Shown here: in pieces, positions 1 to 13,319 of the stretch
Layout: the number at the start of each line of letters is the position of its first letter
How positions within the stretch are numbered: the first letter of the stretch is position 1
Assembly: GCF_014066305.1 (NCBI RefSeq)
Contig: NW_023501083.1
Span: 62,001 to 126,000 of the forward strand
Direction: 5' to 3'
DNA length: 64,000 nt
Origin: Letharia columbiana
Taxonomy: Eukaryota; Ascomycota; Lecanoromycetes; Lecanorales; Parmeliaceae
The notes under the pieces: model-generated
What the model was told of the DNA's origin: nothing
Seen by the model: the letters and a program-made list of their open reading frames with translations, nothing else
Databases searched by the model: none
Made by a program: the position numbers and the translations under genes

Positions 1-860
1 TTTTATTAAAATTATAAAAAGTTATATTCGATAAATTAAGAGTTAAACTACTATACTTTATTATCTATTATTTCTAAATAAATAATAATAGTAAATATAC
101 TAATTAGACGGCCGAAATCGCTTTATACTTTTATTTATATATTCTAAAGAAATCTTTAATATAATCTATTATTCTTTTACGTATATAAATATTATTTAAT
201 AATATATAATCGACTATTATAACTAAGTTATCGAATAAGCTATTCTATAGATTCCCTCTTAATAAAACTCTTAATCTTATTATATTATTCGAATTATTAT
301 AATAGATATATACTATTATTAGAGTTAAAGCTATCGATATAATAAGCTTTATTTAAATATTTTAGAAATTCTACTATAATTATAAATATTAATCTATATA
401 CTTTAAAAAGAGAAATAAGATACTCTTATATTTATATAAAGATTACTCTATTTTATAATTTATTAATATTATTAAGATAGATAAGATTAATTAATATTAT
501 ATTAGTTTTTTCGAGATTATTATTAAAATAGATAAGTAAGTATATTATCTCGATATATTTAATTATTAAAGAGTTTATCTTATATTCTCGATAGTATAAT
601 TAAAACTATAGCTCGCTAATATTAATTTTTTTTATAAATTATTATTAAAAAAGTTTAATTCTATTTATATAAAAGGCGATATTAATAGCTATAAGTTATA
701 TAAACTATAATTCTTATTTAATAAGCGTATTAGACGTTATAGTAAAAGTTAATTAATTAAATATTTAGTATATTAAAAAGAATATAACTTTAAGTATAAT
801 TAATAATATAATATTAAATAGCTAGATAATACTTCGAAATTAATAAAAGACTATAAGATC
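1..860 (+). pseudogene. RIPed Gypsy integrase C-terminus plus chromodomain
   Basis: Read on the plus strand with RIP stops ignored, the translation follows the usual end of a fungal Gypsy Pol protein. A stretch near 410-480 matches the basic region before the GPY/F module, and SFFEIIIKIDK near 499-531 corresponds to the GPF.I...G module. A chromodomain-like segment follows near 672-855, with the observed string IKYLVYQKEYNFKYN if the TAA is read as Q. In intact elements these parts bind DNA and help direct integration to heterochromatin. The same order is found on the minus strand at 15303-16890, which supports the reading. The integrase catalytic core lies off the window. It is not functional. 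Confidence 0.7.
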
Positions 861-1205
861 GCTATATCGCCTCTATTAGAGCTATTACCTCTACTATTAA
901 TAACGTATTTATAAAAGCCTTTTATAATCGATTATACTACTATACTATTACTATCTTTATTATTATCGCTATTATCTATAATACCTTTATTATATTTATA
1001 GAAGTCTTTCGTAATCGATTATACTATTATAATAGTACCTTTATCGTTAATAGAACCTTCGAAGCCTATTACGAAGAAAGCTATTACGATTATAATATCG
1101 AGAAGAAAAGAACTAATTATATAATTACTACTATATTTACTTACTTTATAATACTCTTTACTTATATATATATCGAGGTCGCTATACTTTTTATTAACGG
1201 TATAT

Positions 1206-1383
1206 TATTATAGTAAGCTATCGTAATTATATAGGTATATAGTTTTACCTACCTTCTTATCTGTTAAGAAGGTATCTTAGCAAGAATCTTAGCTTAGTAT
1301 TATAAGTAGTTACTTCTTAGTAGAAGAATAATCATCTTTACTATATACTACTCTTATATCTATATTTTCATATTACTCTTACA
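1206..1383 (+). repeat. 3' LTR of Gypsy-A copy 1
   Basis: 178 bp, the same length as the LTR at 19533-19710 and its reverse complement apart from RIP changes. It starts TATTATAGTAAGC, where the better copy has TGTCACAGTAAGC, and ends TTACA, so the TG...CA ends are RIP-altered. It contains the palindromic stretch ACCTTCTTATCTGTTAAGAAGG. Confidence 0.8.
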
Positions 1384-1524
1384 CATTTAGACTACTTAAT
1401 CTCAAATCTTTACTATCATTCGTATAACCTAAGAAGTTAGTAGAAACTTCTTTCTCTACTTAAGAATTTCGTATATCTTTGTTATATTATAAGTATAAGT
1501 ATAAGATTTTAGTAGTAAAAGTCA
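1384..1524. other. Short partly RIPed spacer between two retrotransposon ends
   Basis: About 140 bp with some surviving CA and TG. No open frame or known motif was recognised. It separates the Gypsy-A LTR from the Copia-B LTR. Confidence 0.5.
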
Positions 1525-1643
1525 TGATGATTCTTCTAAGAAAAGCTATAACTAAAGTATCGAGTACTAAGCTATATTAAGCGCTAAGCCGCGTTAAGCT
1601 ATAATAAGTTATAATATTAATAGATATAGCTATAGCTATAACA
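1525..1643 (-). repeat. Copia-B 3' LTR (minus orientation)
   Basis: 119 bp beginning TGATGATTC and ending TATAACA on the plus strand. A RIPed copy of identical length lies at 62460-62578, both sharing the core CTATATTAAGCGCTAA. On the minus strand it is preceded by a purine-rich tract (reverse of 1644-1660, containing AGAGGGAAAGA), as expected of a polypurine tract before a 3' LTR. That fixes the orientation as minus. Confidence 0.7.
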
Positions 1644-2290
1644 TCTTTCCCTCTTAGAGAAAAGCTCGTCTCGAGTACTTAAGTAAATGAAAAGAATAAG
1701 TTTAAGATAGATACTTAATAATAGTACTGAGAATTTCGTTAGTTTAGATATAATCTTTTAGACTTATTTATTTATCGAGTGCTAAAGAGATCTTAAAGTT
1801 CTAACTCTCGTATTAAGCGACTAGAGGTTTTATATTTAAAAACTTCGCCGCGAGAATCTTTATAGTGTTATTACTTTTTTATAAAACGACGTTAATATTC
1901 TATTTAATCTACTTTCTATTTATTATAGTAATTACTATCTTTAATATTAAGAATTTATTTATAAGAATTACTATCGCGTTATTCTAATATAAGTTAAAGA
2001 TTATTAAAGTTTAAATTTTATAATTAACGAAGATAATAGTAGTAGATAGATTAGCGATTTATTTAAATAATTCCGCCTCTATTCTTCTTAACTTTATTAA
2101 TATCTTATTCTTTAAATATCTAATTCTCAAAGAATCTACTATTAATAATATCGGGATAGAGCTTAAAAGTAAGATTGGCTATGTGGTCGAAAATAAGATA
2201 TTAATCGATAGAGTTTTTGATAGAGTCTATCTAAGAGAGCTTAATATCGAGATCGATATTTAATTATAACGTAGAGTTAAGAGAGACTGC
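1644..2290 (-). pseudogene. Copia-B RNase H end, RIPed
   Basis: The minus strand, with stops ignored, reads like the C-terminal RNase H domain of Ty1/Copia Pol. ANLSTTIIFVNYK (from 2017-2067) corresponds to the usual SLSTTEAE region. NNAIVI (1966-1983) corresponds to the conserved N.aAi element. KFLNIKPLVA, ending near 1813-1830, resembles the segment after the LTKPL motif. RNase H removes the RNA strand during reverse transcription. The fragment runs directly into the polypurine tract and 3' LTR, the normal order. Nothing recognisable of Copia-B continues to the right, so the upstream part is lost or replaced near 2290. The reading is an inference from degenerate sequence. Confidence 0.6.
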
Positions 2291-4599
2291 GACTTCTTAA
2301 ATCTCTATTATTTATTTAATAAAAGGATTTCTAGAATATTTTAATTTTCTAAGATTTTATAGTTATTTAAATAAACGTTTTTTAGATAAAAGTATTATAT
2401 CTTTTCTTTAATATCTTTTATCGACTTATTAAAGTATATTTTATTTTTTATACTCTTTTAAGCGATAGTAAAGACCTTATATATAAATCTTATACGCTCT
2501 TTAAGATTTTTATATAATTAATATATATTTTATATAATAAAGTATTTAATATTATTCTTATTTATTTATATAGTTAATATTTTATAAGATATAAAATTTT
2601 AGATTAATTATTCTTTCGAATTAAAGTTAAACTTTTAAAATTTAAATCTATTTTTAATATATAATTTTATTATATAAAACTTTTAAAAATTAAATAAAAT
2701 TATAAAGGTTTTATAATAGCGAAGAAATTCTTTCTTAGTAATATTATTAGTAATATTAATAATAATATAAATAAAAAATCTATTAATAATAAATTATTTT
2801 AATTTTTTAATATAGCTAATTCGAAGCTATAACGTAATATTCTTAAACTTTTCTTCGTTATTTAAGTTATTAAAAATTTAACGATTTATTAATCTATCGA
2901 AGTCTTAATAAGTAATTAAAATATCTTCTTTTTTTACGTCAATAACTAAAATTCTAAATCTTCTTAAAATAATAAAGATTATATTAAATATATAATTTAG
3001 ATTTTTTAACGCTTAAAGTATTAATATAGTTAACTCTAGAATTAGTAAGAAATATAGTAAAAAATTACTCTAATTTTAACTTTAGTCTATATTTAATAAT
3101 TCTCTTAAGCTATTATAGATATATTAAAAAGCTTTATTTATATTCTTAAAAATAATTTTTTAAAAATTTTAAAGATTAATATAATTAAAAGTAATTTCTA
3201 AAATAATATTAATTACTTCTCTAAAGTAATTCGAGTTTTAATCTATTTTTAAAACTATAATTAATAATACTTTATAGCAAATTTATAGATAATTATTAAG
3301 ATTAAGAAATAAAAAATCTTTATTTTTATTTTATAGTTTAATAGTTCTATTATAAAGTTTAAAAAGATTTTTAAATTTAGATTTAGCGAGGTAGTTAAGA
3401 AATATTATATTATTATATTATATAATCGATATTAAATAATCTTTAAAGTTATTTATATAAGAAATATAAGTTATTATATTTCTCTAAGTATCGAAGAGTA
3501 TAAAAATATTAGAAAGATATTTTTAAATTTTTTTTTAAATAAATCTTAGATAGTAATAGTTTATACTCGAAAAACGCTAGATATAATTATTATTTACTTT
3601 AATTCGAGATTAATCTATTAAATAAAAGTTAATCTCTTATTTAGAAATATTATTATATCTATATTTAAGTTTTTAATAAATAATATTAGCGAAAAAATAT
3701 AAAAGCGTTACTATTTTCGCGATAATATCTATTTATATAGTATTTATATATTAATAAAATAAAGTTAAAGTAGAATAATATAAATTTAGATAAGATATAA
3801 ATATATTTATATAAATAAAGGTAGAAGTATAATAATAAAAAAGTTTAAATTTACTTTAATCTATTCTTACTTCGCAAGTATAGAAAAAGAAATAAAAATT
3901 TATAACCTTATTTCCATATCCTTAACTTTTCAAATTTCTCGACTATTTTTAATATATTCTCTTAAAATATACTTATAAATTTTTAAGTAATTTCGAAATA
4001 TTCTTTTTAGCGTACTCGATACTTATTCTTCTTCCCTCGTTTTTTTCGATATATAATCTTCTCTATTATATACTCCTCTTATCTTTTAATAATTATAAAT
4101 ATAAAAAGAGATATCTCTCTATTAAAAGGGTTTAACTTAGTTTACTTTAAGTAAATAATTAAAATAATTAAATAAATTTTAGATATATTAAGTAAAAATT
4201 TAAGCTTATAAATTAAAGCGTTAATTTTTTTAAGAATTTTATATAAATCGACTTTTTTAATAGATAATAAGGAATTCTTTAGAATATAATAATCTACTTT
4301 TTTAGTTCTAATTAATTTAAAATATATATTATTAATTAAATTAGAGATTTTATATTTAATATTATATTTAATAGCTATCTTAATTTATATAAGCTTAATA
4401 GTATTAGAAATATTATTATAAATTATCTTTTAAATCTTAATAAAGTTCGTTAATATTAAGTCTTTATCTAAGATTATACTCGCTAAAAAATCTCTAGATT
4501 TAATTTTATAGAGAGCTTCGAAAGAAATAATAGAAGTTAAGGCGTTCTTTATAATATTTAGAAAATACTTAACTTCCGATAGTAGAGTATTTTAATTTT

Positions 4600-6720
4600 T
4601 CTTATATTTATCGATAAGTAGATATTATAAAGTTATCTCTATTATTTAATTTATATATTTTATTTACTTATTTATTAAAGAATAATAGATTATTATTATT
4701 TTAAGTATTATCTTATATTTTAAAAATAATATTCTTTAGAATATATTAATAATTTTAGGATTTTAATTAAAAATTAATTTATAGAGAATTTTTTAAAATC
4801 TATAGATTTAATCGAAATATCGAGCCGCTTAAACTTTTATTATATCTTTCTTATTCTCTAATATTAATTAAACGAATTTAAAGAATTTATTAATAAATAT
4901 TAGAATATAATTATATTCGTTAAAAGTTAGAGATAATTTAATTATAAAGTTTATAAATAATTCTTTTAACGACTATTAAGAACTTTTTACTAGTTAAAGT
5001 TATTTATATAATAATTATTAAGAGAGTTTTAATAATTAATATATTAAGTAATTATTAATATATTCTTAAATTATTTTTTATATCTTTAAAAAGTAGATTT
5101 AGTTATAAAGTTAATTATATATTTAATATATATTTTTATAAATATAATAACTATAATTATACTCTAAAACTTTATAAATTAATTTTTTAAGAATATATAA
5201 GCGATCTAATCTCTTATTTAATATATAAAGTAATTTCGAGTTAATATTAAGATAATAGAATTAATAAACGATTTATAAGCTAAATTCTAAATCTTTAATC
5301 TTCTTTACTTACTTTTAAATTTATTTATATATATAATTAAAGTATAAATTATTAAATAAAATTATAGAAATTTTATTAAGGAATTTTTTTTGGCTTATAA
5401 TATCATTATAGAAAAAACGCTAGTTATATTTAAATCTATTATTAATATTTCTTCTATAAATAAGTCTTTAATAAAAAACTAAGATAGTTTATCGACGTTA
5501 CCGTAAGTTCTTTTAACTCTATATATAATTTTTATTCTAGATTAAAAAGTCGATAAGTATAAAGCTTATTTATTTAATCGAGCGAATTAATAACTATTAG
5601 TTTTATTTTAAAGAATAGATTTTAAAGCGATATAATTAGTAATTATTATAAAATCTCTATTATCGAAAAATTAAGAAAGCTTAATTAATATTTAAACTAA
5701 GATATTAATCTTTAACTTCGTAATTTAATATCGAGTTTTAATATCGCTAAAATCGCGTGATAGAAATAAGATTAATTATTTAATTTTATCGATATTAACT
5801 TAATATAATATTATCTTATAGTCTTTCTTCTTATTATCGTCGATATATAATATAAATAAATAATTAAAATTCGAGAAGGCGAGTATTAATACGTTATATA
5901 GTTTATTCTTTAATATCTCTTAGACTTTATAATATTTTAAACTAGCTTATAAATCTATTACTTTAATAATAAAATCGTTTAATTTAAAAGTTTTAATTAT
6001 CTTTATAAGGCTTAGATTAATATTAATTAAGAATTTTTTTTTATATAATTTTATTAAAATTTATTCTTATTAGAACTTCTTTTAAAATCTTTAATTTTAA
6101 ATTTAATTAAAGATTTAATAATAATTATATAATATTCTACGAACTTATAATAATAGTCGAAAAAACTTAAATCGATCTCTAATTATCTAAGATTTCTTAA
6201 AAAGATTATTTTTTAAATCGCTTTAATCTTTTCTTTTATAATATTAAGACTAAATCTAAAAATATAATATTTAAATATAATAATATTTAAATAAATAAAA
6301 TAATACTTAAAGAGTAAGAGAGTTACTCTACTTTTTTGTAGTAAATTTAATATCTAATTAAGATATTTAATATAATTATTAAGAGATATCGAAAAAATAA
6401 TAATATTATTAATATAGATTAAAATAAATTATTAAAAATATAAGATAAGAAGTCTTTTTATTCGATATTAAAAAAAATTTAGAGTATTTATAAGATCTAT
6501 AATAGAGATTTTTAATTATTCTTATTCTCGATAAAAATTAATAAAAGTAATTTTCTATTAATTCGAAGATTTAATAAGTTATTAAAAAAAATCTTTAATT
6601 AGATTAATAAATAAGAAGATTATTAATTCGTTTAAAGCTTTTAATATAATATTTTATTTAAAAAGTAAATAAGCGTTAAGATATAATTTAGTATTTATCT
6701 TTCTTAAATTAACGATAACT
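4600..6720 (-). pseudogene. Gypsy-B pol: reverse transcriptase, RNase H and integrase, RIPed
   Basis: Minus-strand translation, with stops ignored, gives several Gypsy landmarks. A segment near 6668-6704 corresponds to the DFRKLN region of reverse transcriptase. LIYINNIIIFS (codons at about 6405-6416) corresponds to the YxDD catalytic box, with both D codons changed GAT to AAT as RIP would do. TYGNVDKLS (5480-5521) matches the end of Gypsy RNase H. The integrase core at about 4985-4600 includes NEYNYILIFINKFFKFV and RYFDQIYRF (TAA read as Q), followed by a degenerate SDR.P-like block. Several acidic catalytic residues are lost, so the gene is dead. Confidence 0.65.
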
Positions 6721-7106
6721 TGAAATTTATTATTTTTTTATATTATAAAAGTCGATAAGAAGATAGCGAAAGAAATTTTTAGAGATATTTTCTCGATATA
6801 GCTTTATTTTATTAATAGATTTAAAATAAAATTTATAGCTCGATAATCTCGCTAAGATAGATTAAAAGGATTTTATTTAAGTCTAGCGAAATTAGTCTTA
6901 TCTTTAAAAGATATTAATATTTTAATTTTATTATTAAAACGCCTTAAACTAGACCGAAATAATAATTAACATTTTTTTAAGTATCTTCTTAATTTATTTC
7001 TTATATTTTAATTTTTAATATTTAGAAATATCTATCTATAATATCGTAATTTTCTTTAAGAAATTTATAATATATAATATATTTAATTTCTCTTTAAACT
7101 TTCTTA

Positions 7107-7544
7107 TCAGTATATATAAAAGAATAAGATAGGGCTGAGCTTGAAAACCTTGAATTTGTATGTGCAGCCAATCATAAATTCAGGGTCACTACGCTCTTTG
7201 GTTAGACCAGCTGAGTCATCGCGGGTAAATAAATTAGCGTCCGCAACCATCAAAATCTCGCCCTCCCGCGCCTCCCTCATCAAAAAAATAGGTGTACGTT
7301 ATTCACAATAGTAATAACTTTTTTGTTTTTCATTAAAATTTTGAAATTTGAAATTTTAAATTTTGAAGCGCTATTTGCGCTTTCCGAATTTTTAAGAATT
7401 TCAAAAATTTGTCTTATAATTATTAAAGCGCAAGGAATTCAAATATCGCTCACCAAAGTTCGCTCACCAAAGATCGCTCACCTATTTACTCGATAGCCCT
7501 AATCAAAAAAATGATTATGAATTTAATTCATAGGCCTTTACTCG
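7107..7544 (+). mobile_element. Short Helitron-like element, copy 1 (non-autonomous)
   Basis: 438 bp that mostly escaped RIP, inserted in Gypsy-B. It begins TCAGTATATATAAAAG after an A and ends CTTTACTCG before a T, with no target duplication, as Helitrons do (insertion between A and T). A near-palindrome around ATGAATTTAATTCAT sits about 11 nt before the 3' end. The first ~170 bp and the last ~40 bp match the long copies at 13029, 23803 and 38319, but the middle differs; it contains a repeated TCGCTCACC(A/T)A block near 7446-7484. The 3' CTCG departs from the classic CTRR, so Helitron membership is inferred. Confidence 0.6.
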
Positions 7545-9838
7545 TAAAGATATTAATAAAATAAAAATTTATCTTTATAAACTTAGTCGAGTTTTAAAGA
7601 ATAGATAATTTTTTTAATAATTAGCCCTTATAAATTTTAATAGATTATTCTTTAAAGTTAGCTATAGAAATAGCTTAAGAGTTATTATTAATTATAATTT
7701 AAATATTTAAAGTAAAGATTTTAAGCTAAAGATTAATAATAAAAATAAATTTAAATAAATAAGGATATTAGAGGTCGATATTAAATAAAAATATTTTAAT
7801 TTATATTTAATTAAAAAATCGTAATCGATATAGCGTAGATATTAATCTTTCTCTACTTCGATATTTATAAAATTTTTATCTTTATTAATAATATAGATAT
7901 AAATAATAACTTTAGAATCTTAATCTTAATTCTTAGAATTTTTCGAGTTACTCGAATAAAAACCTCGCCTTTATCTTCTATAATAATAAGATTAAATTCT
8001 CTCTATTAAATATTTATTTTATTTAATTTTAGAATATTAATATTAATAATTATATTATAAGATAAGTTAAATACGATATAAAATTCTTCTAAGACTATTA
8101 CTTCTTTTTTAATTATTATATATATATTAATAGAGAAATATATATAATCTTATAATAGTAGTATACTAGCTTCTACTCTCTTATAGCGAAATCTTCTCTT
8201 ATTAAATATAAAATAGACTTTATTTTAATTAAAAAATTCTAAATAATATTAATTAGATATTAAAAATATTTTAAAGCTAAAGTTAACGTAAAAATTATAT
8301 ATTTATTTATTTTTATTATAATAACTATTTATAGTACTAGAAAACTTTTTAAATATTATATTATATTTATTATTATTTTTTAATTTTATATTTATAATTA
8401 ACGTTAAAGCGAGATTTAAATTATTAATACTTCTAAAAGATATTTATAAATAATATTAAGAATTCGATATAGTATTTAAAGATATTCTTATAATTAATAT
8501 AATAATAAAGTTTTCTTTAAATAAACCTCGATTATTAATTAAAAGCTTTAAGAGAATTCTCTCTAGCTTTTCTCTTCGACTAAAGCTTTTAAAATTATAT
8601 AAATCTCGAAATTATAAATATTAAGATCTTTCTCTTCTCTCTTATTATAATTTTTATTATTATTATTATCTTTATTAATATCTATCTATTTTAAATTAAT
8701 TTTTATAATCTTTCGATTATTTTTTCGATAATTATTATCTTAATAATCTTCGCTATAATATCTATAAAAATAAGATAATAACTTTTTAAATTGACGTTTA
8801 TTTTCTTTAATTTTAGATATCTTTAGCGATTATTTAGATCTAGTATTTAAATTAATTTTAAATTTAAACTTCGCAGTCTAAATTAACTTCTTTATTATTA
8901 GATTTTTAAAGAGTTATTAAACTCTAATTAATATTAATATTTTTAATAAATTAAGCTTTTAATAAGACTTATTTATCTTATAAACGCGCTTTATCGTTAT
9001 CTTATTATTATAAATTTATCTATTAAAATTCTTAATTATATCTTTCTCTTTATATATAAATATAATAAGAGCTAAGTTTATATCTAATCTCTATTAGAGA
9101 TATCTAATAATTATATTCTTATTAATAACTTCGACGTTATATAGATAATTAATTTTTTTTATTAAGTATTAACTTAGCGTGATAAGAGAATTATTAAATT
9201 GAAACTTTATCTTTTCCGTTTTCTTTAGAGATTTAAAACGATTTAATCGATACTCTTAAAGAAACTTATCTTCTTATATTATTAAACTATAATTTATCTT
9301 CTAGCGAACTCTTATAAAGAGATTATTATATTATTCTAAAGTATTTTTCTTTAAATATATTAAGAGTATTTAAAGAATAAGAGCGTTATCTTCTAGTTTC
9401 GCGATATATTAAAAGCGATAAACGAAGAAAATCGCGAAGTATTTTTAAGAATTAAATATTATAATATTCTCTAAGCGAAGCTTCGGAGTTTTTTATTAGT
9501 TTAAAGATTTTTAATAGTTTAAATACTTATATAATTAAAAATTATTTCGAGAATTTTTATATCCTCGAGAGAGGCGATTATTTTAGATATATAAATAATT
9601 ATATTCTCGAGATAGACGATTATTTTAATTCTAATAACAACCCGAAATTAATTTTAAATAACGATTTTCTCTAGAAATAAACTCGAGTTTAAGATCGAGA
9701 TTACGACTTTAATAAAGCTTTATATCTTATTAAATAACTTTTATTTATAAATAAATTAATTTATCCTTAATTATTAAATAATTAAACTTCTTCGATTATC
9801 GATAAAATTCTTAAATAAATTCTTAAGACTTAGAATTA

Positions 9839-10083
9839 CTGGCCGGAAAGATATAGTATATCCTATGGGATATTTCATACCAAGTGATACTATACCGTAC
9901 CCGGGTATGGTATGAATAGGGTCGGATATCATACCATTTTTCTAGTATGGGTTCGGGATCTTGGCGGTATATCCCACGGTATGATATATCTGTGGGATCA
10001 TATCATGATATGATATATGTATGAAATATCTCGATTGGGATTTCTATATTTATAGAATAATCCGACTGAGATATATAGAATAT
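9839..10083. other. Palindrome-rich un-RIPed island
   Basis: About 245 bp with normal CA/TG content inside RIPed DNA. It holds many short inverted words, for example ATATCC-TATG-GGATAT, GTACCCGGGTATGGTATG, and CATATCATGATATG. The repeated GGTATGATAT and CATACC words resemble subterminal motifs of hAT-type DNA transposons. No matching opposite terminus was found near 12870, so this is only a candidate transposon end. Confidence 0.4.
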
Positions 10084-12871
10084 ATTTATTCTTCTTTATT
10101 GAGAGAGAGGGAATATAAAGAGTAATTTAATATAGCTATTTATCTTTTTATTAATATTAATAATTAGAATAATAATTAGAACTATAAGCGTCTCTATTCT
10201 TCTTCTTAAAATTATAATATAAAAGAATATTCTAAATTTTAAATCTTTAAATATTATAAGAATAAAATTCTATAATTATCTCTATTTATATATTTATCTT
10301 AACGTATTATATAAGCTTAATAAACTTTATATTTATCCTTCTCTCGAATCTTAATTTACTCTTCTATTCTACTTTATTTTAATTCTTTTAAATACTTTAA
10401 ATCTATCTCTATCTAATTAAACTTATTAACTATTTATAAATAAATTCGCTTTTTAAATTATTTTAAATCTCTTTTTTAAGATTAGATCTATTATTATTAA
10501 CTCTCTCTAATTATAAATCTATTAATTATTTTTTTATATATTATAAAGTATTAATAATATATCTTAATAAATTTATAAATATTAGACTTATTAAAGTACT
10601 TTTTATAAGCTTATTATTTTTATTAATATAATTATTATAAACGTTAATTAAGTTTTTATATAAAGTATTATTAGCTCTTTTAATCTAATTCGATATATTA
10701 AGATCTTCTTTAAAATTAAATCTAGCTTATTTAAATTTATTTTTTTAATATTTTATATAAAAAATTATTATTAGAGTATAGAATATCGTTAATAAATAAT
10801 ATTTCTAAGTATTATAATATCTTTTAGTTATTAAAAAATATCGCTTATATATAATAGCCCCCGCGAAAGAATAAAAAATATTACGAGTTATTTAAGCGAT
10901 TATAATATATTTAAATTTTAATTTCTTTTATTACTCTAGAATTAGAAGATTTATTAGATTATTAAAAGAAGCTTTATAAAAATTAAAAGTAAAATTATAA
11001 TTAGAATAATAATTAGAAAATTTATTATTTCTTTTATATCACTAAAATTAATTATATTTATTCTTATTATCTAAATTTTTAATATTAGAGAATATAATTT
11101 AATTAAATATATTTTTATTTAGTTAATTTATTCGCTTAACTCTTTATAATTAACTACTTATATTAATATTTTAATAATTTTAAAATATCTTTTTAAGTAT
11201 TTCTTAGTAGATCTTTATCTATAACTTCTTTTTAATATTAATCTTTTAATTTAATTTCTTTAATTTTATATTATTATAATTTAAATATAAAAGCGTAGCT
11301 TATTTATATAGATAGCTTAAATCTAATTAAATTTAATTATAATAATTAATTAATTTCTTATAAATCGTCTTAAGAGCTTTAAGAAACTCTTTTTCTAAGA
11401 AATCTTCTTTTTTCTTAATTTTCTAAGCTTTTTATCTATATAGTTAAATAAATAATTATAAATATTAAAAACGTAATAAATTATAATCTTCTTTCCTCTA
11501 CTTATTAACTTTATAAATTTATAAAAAAAATTAATAAATTAAATTAAATATTAAATCTATTAGAAATTAATTAAAAATTATTTAGACGTCTAAACTATAA
11601 TTTCTATTTATAATTATTTTTTATTATTTAATCTTAAATAGATAGTTAATCTATTTTTTAAGAAGTATATAATATTAATATAAAGAAGTAAAGCGTAAAT
11701 TAATATCTAATAAGTTAAATTTTAATAAGTCTTAATATTCTAAAAAAATTTAAGAAGGCGTTTCTAATAATATTACTTTTTTTTAAAAAATTAATATTTA
11801 TTTAATATTAAAATATCTTTATCTTAAAGTCGTTTAGTTTATAATATAAAAAAAATCTCTTTGCGCTAATTACTAATATTAATATATATAATAATTTTTT
11901 AAATCTTAATATAATTAATAATATAATAATTAGAATAATAATAAGAAATATTATATTTTTATTAAGGTTATTAATAAGTTAATTATATTTATTTAAACTT
12001 AATTCTTATCTTCTTTATTATCTTAACTTCTCTAAAATTTCTTATTTATTAAAATAATTTTAATATTATTTAGAAGTTCTTTTAAGGCTAATTAAATAAT
12101 ATATATTATATAAAGAATATATTATAAATAATTTAAAAACTTAAATTCTTTAATATTAAGCGGGTTTTTTATTATAAAAATAAAAAGATAAATAATTAAA
12201 TCTTTAAAGAGTATATTATTATTATTAGCGTTATTAGTTATAAGTCTAAATATATAAGTTTAAATCTTATATTCTATAAGAATTAAATTAATAATATTTA
12301 TAAGTTTCTAATTAGTATATTTATTTTTAATATACTTAAAGTCTATAAGAATCTTATACTATTACTAATTAATATTAATAAAAAAAATTAAAATTATTAT
12401 AAATAATTAACGATTATAAGATAATTAATAATTTAAAATTAAAGAGACTTTAATATTATTAATTAATAAATTCTTTAATAATTTTATCTCTAGCTTTATA
12501 GCTTTTTCTACTAATCAATTCTTTATAATAGATATTAACTTTAATTATATATTAGAGTTAAAATAGTATAAAAATTATAATATTTTAAAATTATTAGTAA
12601 TTATAAATAGAATATTAATATTTATAATTTAGCGATAAAATTATTCTAAAAAGTCTTAGCGTATAAGCTTTCGATCTTCTAATATTATAAAAGAATTTTA
12701 ATATTATCTTTTTTAGAGTAAATAGTAAATTAGATATTCTATTTATTATTTTATTTATTAATAATTTATATTATCTAACTTAAAAATATATCTAATTTTT
12801 ATAACTATTAATTAAGTTTATTTATTATAAACTATTTAAATTAAATTTCTTAATATATTTCTTAAATTTAA
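10084..12871. other. Anonymous RIPed DNA
   Basis: About 2.8 kb with almost no CA or TG. I saw no convincing protein motif on either strand and no matching copy elsewhere in the window. It may be the body of the element whose end is the island at 9839-10083, but that is untested. Confidence 0.5.
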
Positions 12872-12876
12872 TATAT

Positions 12877-13028
12877 TATGAGAGCAATATGGAAATGTAG
12901 ATATAAGAGTAGTATATAGTAAAGATAATTGTTCTTCTACTAAGAAGTAACTACTTATAATGCTAAGCTAAGATTCTTGCTAAGATACCTTCTTAGCAGG
13001 TACGAAAGTAGGTAAAATCATATATCTA
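12877..13028 (-). repeat. 3' LTR of Gypsy-A copy 2, cut by Helitron insertion
   Basis: 152 bp of the 178-bp LTR. It stops after CTA exactly where the intact LTR at 19533-19710 continues with T (19684/19685), giving the empty site for the insertion that follows. Confidence 0.8.
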
Positions 13029-13319
13029 TCAGTATATATAACAGAATAAGGTAGGGCTGAGCTTGGAAACCTTGAATTTGTATGTGCAGCCAATCATCAA
13101 TTCGGGTTCGCTACGCTCTTTGGTTAGACCGGCTGAGTCAGCCCGGTAGCCCTCCCGCGCCTCCCTCATCAAAAATTTGTATGTAGAAGTTTTACACTTT
13201 GAAGTACTCAGCTTGCGATACATACAGTTACTTCATAATTCCTCAAATTGTAGAGCTCGCTTTGCGCTTTCTAACGCTGTAAAAATTATGAAGTTTGGCC
13301 TACTATTGGTGGATTAAAT

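Larger units (their letters stand above)
1..1383 (+). mobile_element. Gypsy-A copy 1, 3' end of a RIPed chromodomain Ty3/Gypsy retrotransposon
   Basis: This is the 3' part of an LTR retrotransposon entering from the left edge. Its internal part reads like the reverse complement of about 15300-16300, and its LTR matches those at 12877-13028 and 19533-19710. Order on the plus strand is integrase C-terminus, chromodomain, about 340 bp of tail, then the 3' LTR. CA and TG are nearly absent and every frame is broken by stops, so it is a RIP-killed copy. The 5 bases after the LTR are CATTT; the matching target duplication lies outside the window. Family placement is inferred from degenerate protein similarity. 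Confidence 0.8.
2300..9838 (-). mobile_element. Gypsy-B, RIPed Ty3/Gypsy element, interrupted by a Helitron-like insertion
   Basis: This long RIPed stretch holds, on the minus strand, the normal Gypsy order of reverse transcriptase (from about 6720 down), RNase H (ending near 5480) and integrase core (about 4985-4600). Sequence to the right of the 7107-7544 insertion would then be gag and leader. LTRs could not be recognised, so both outer limits are approximate. It contains essentially no CA or TG and no intact frame. It differs from Gypsy-A: no extended similarity between the two was seen. Confidence 0.65.

Noticed and set aside
8650..8800. Gag zinc knuckle of Gypsy-B
   Set aside because: Tyrosine-rich spacing on the minus strand is suggestive, but the ligand spacing does not fit CX2CX4HX4C.
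13029..13223. 64-codon minus-strand frame in Helitron-like copy A
   Set aside because: Lies in the conserved 5' terminal block of the element; no domain, and RIPed or diverged copies do not keep the frame.
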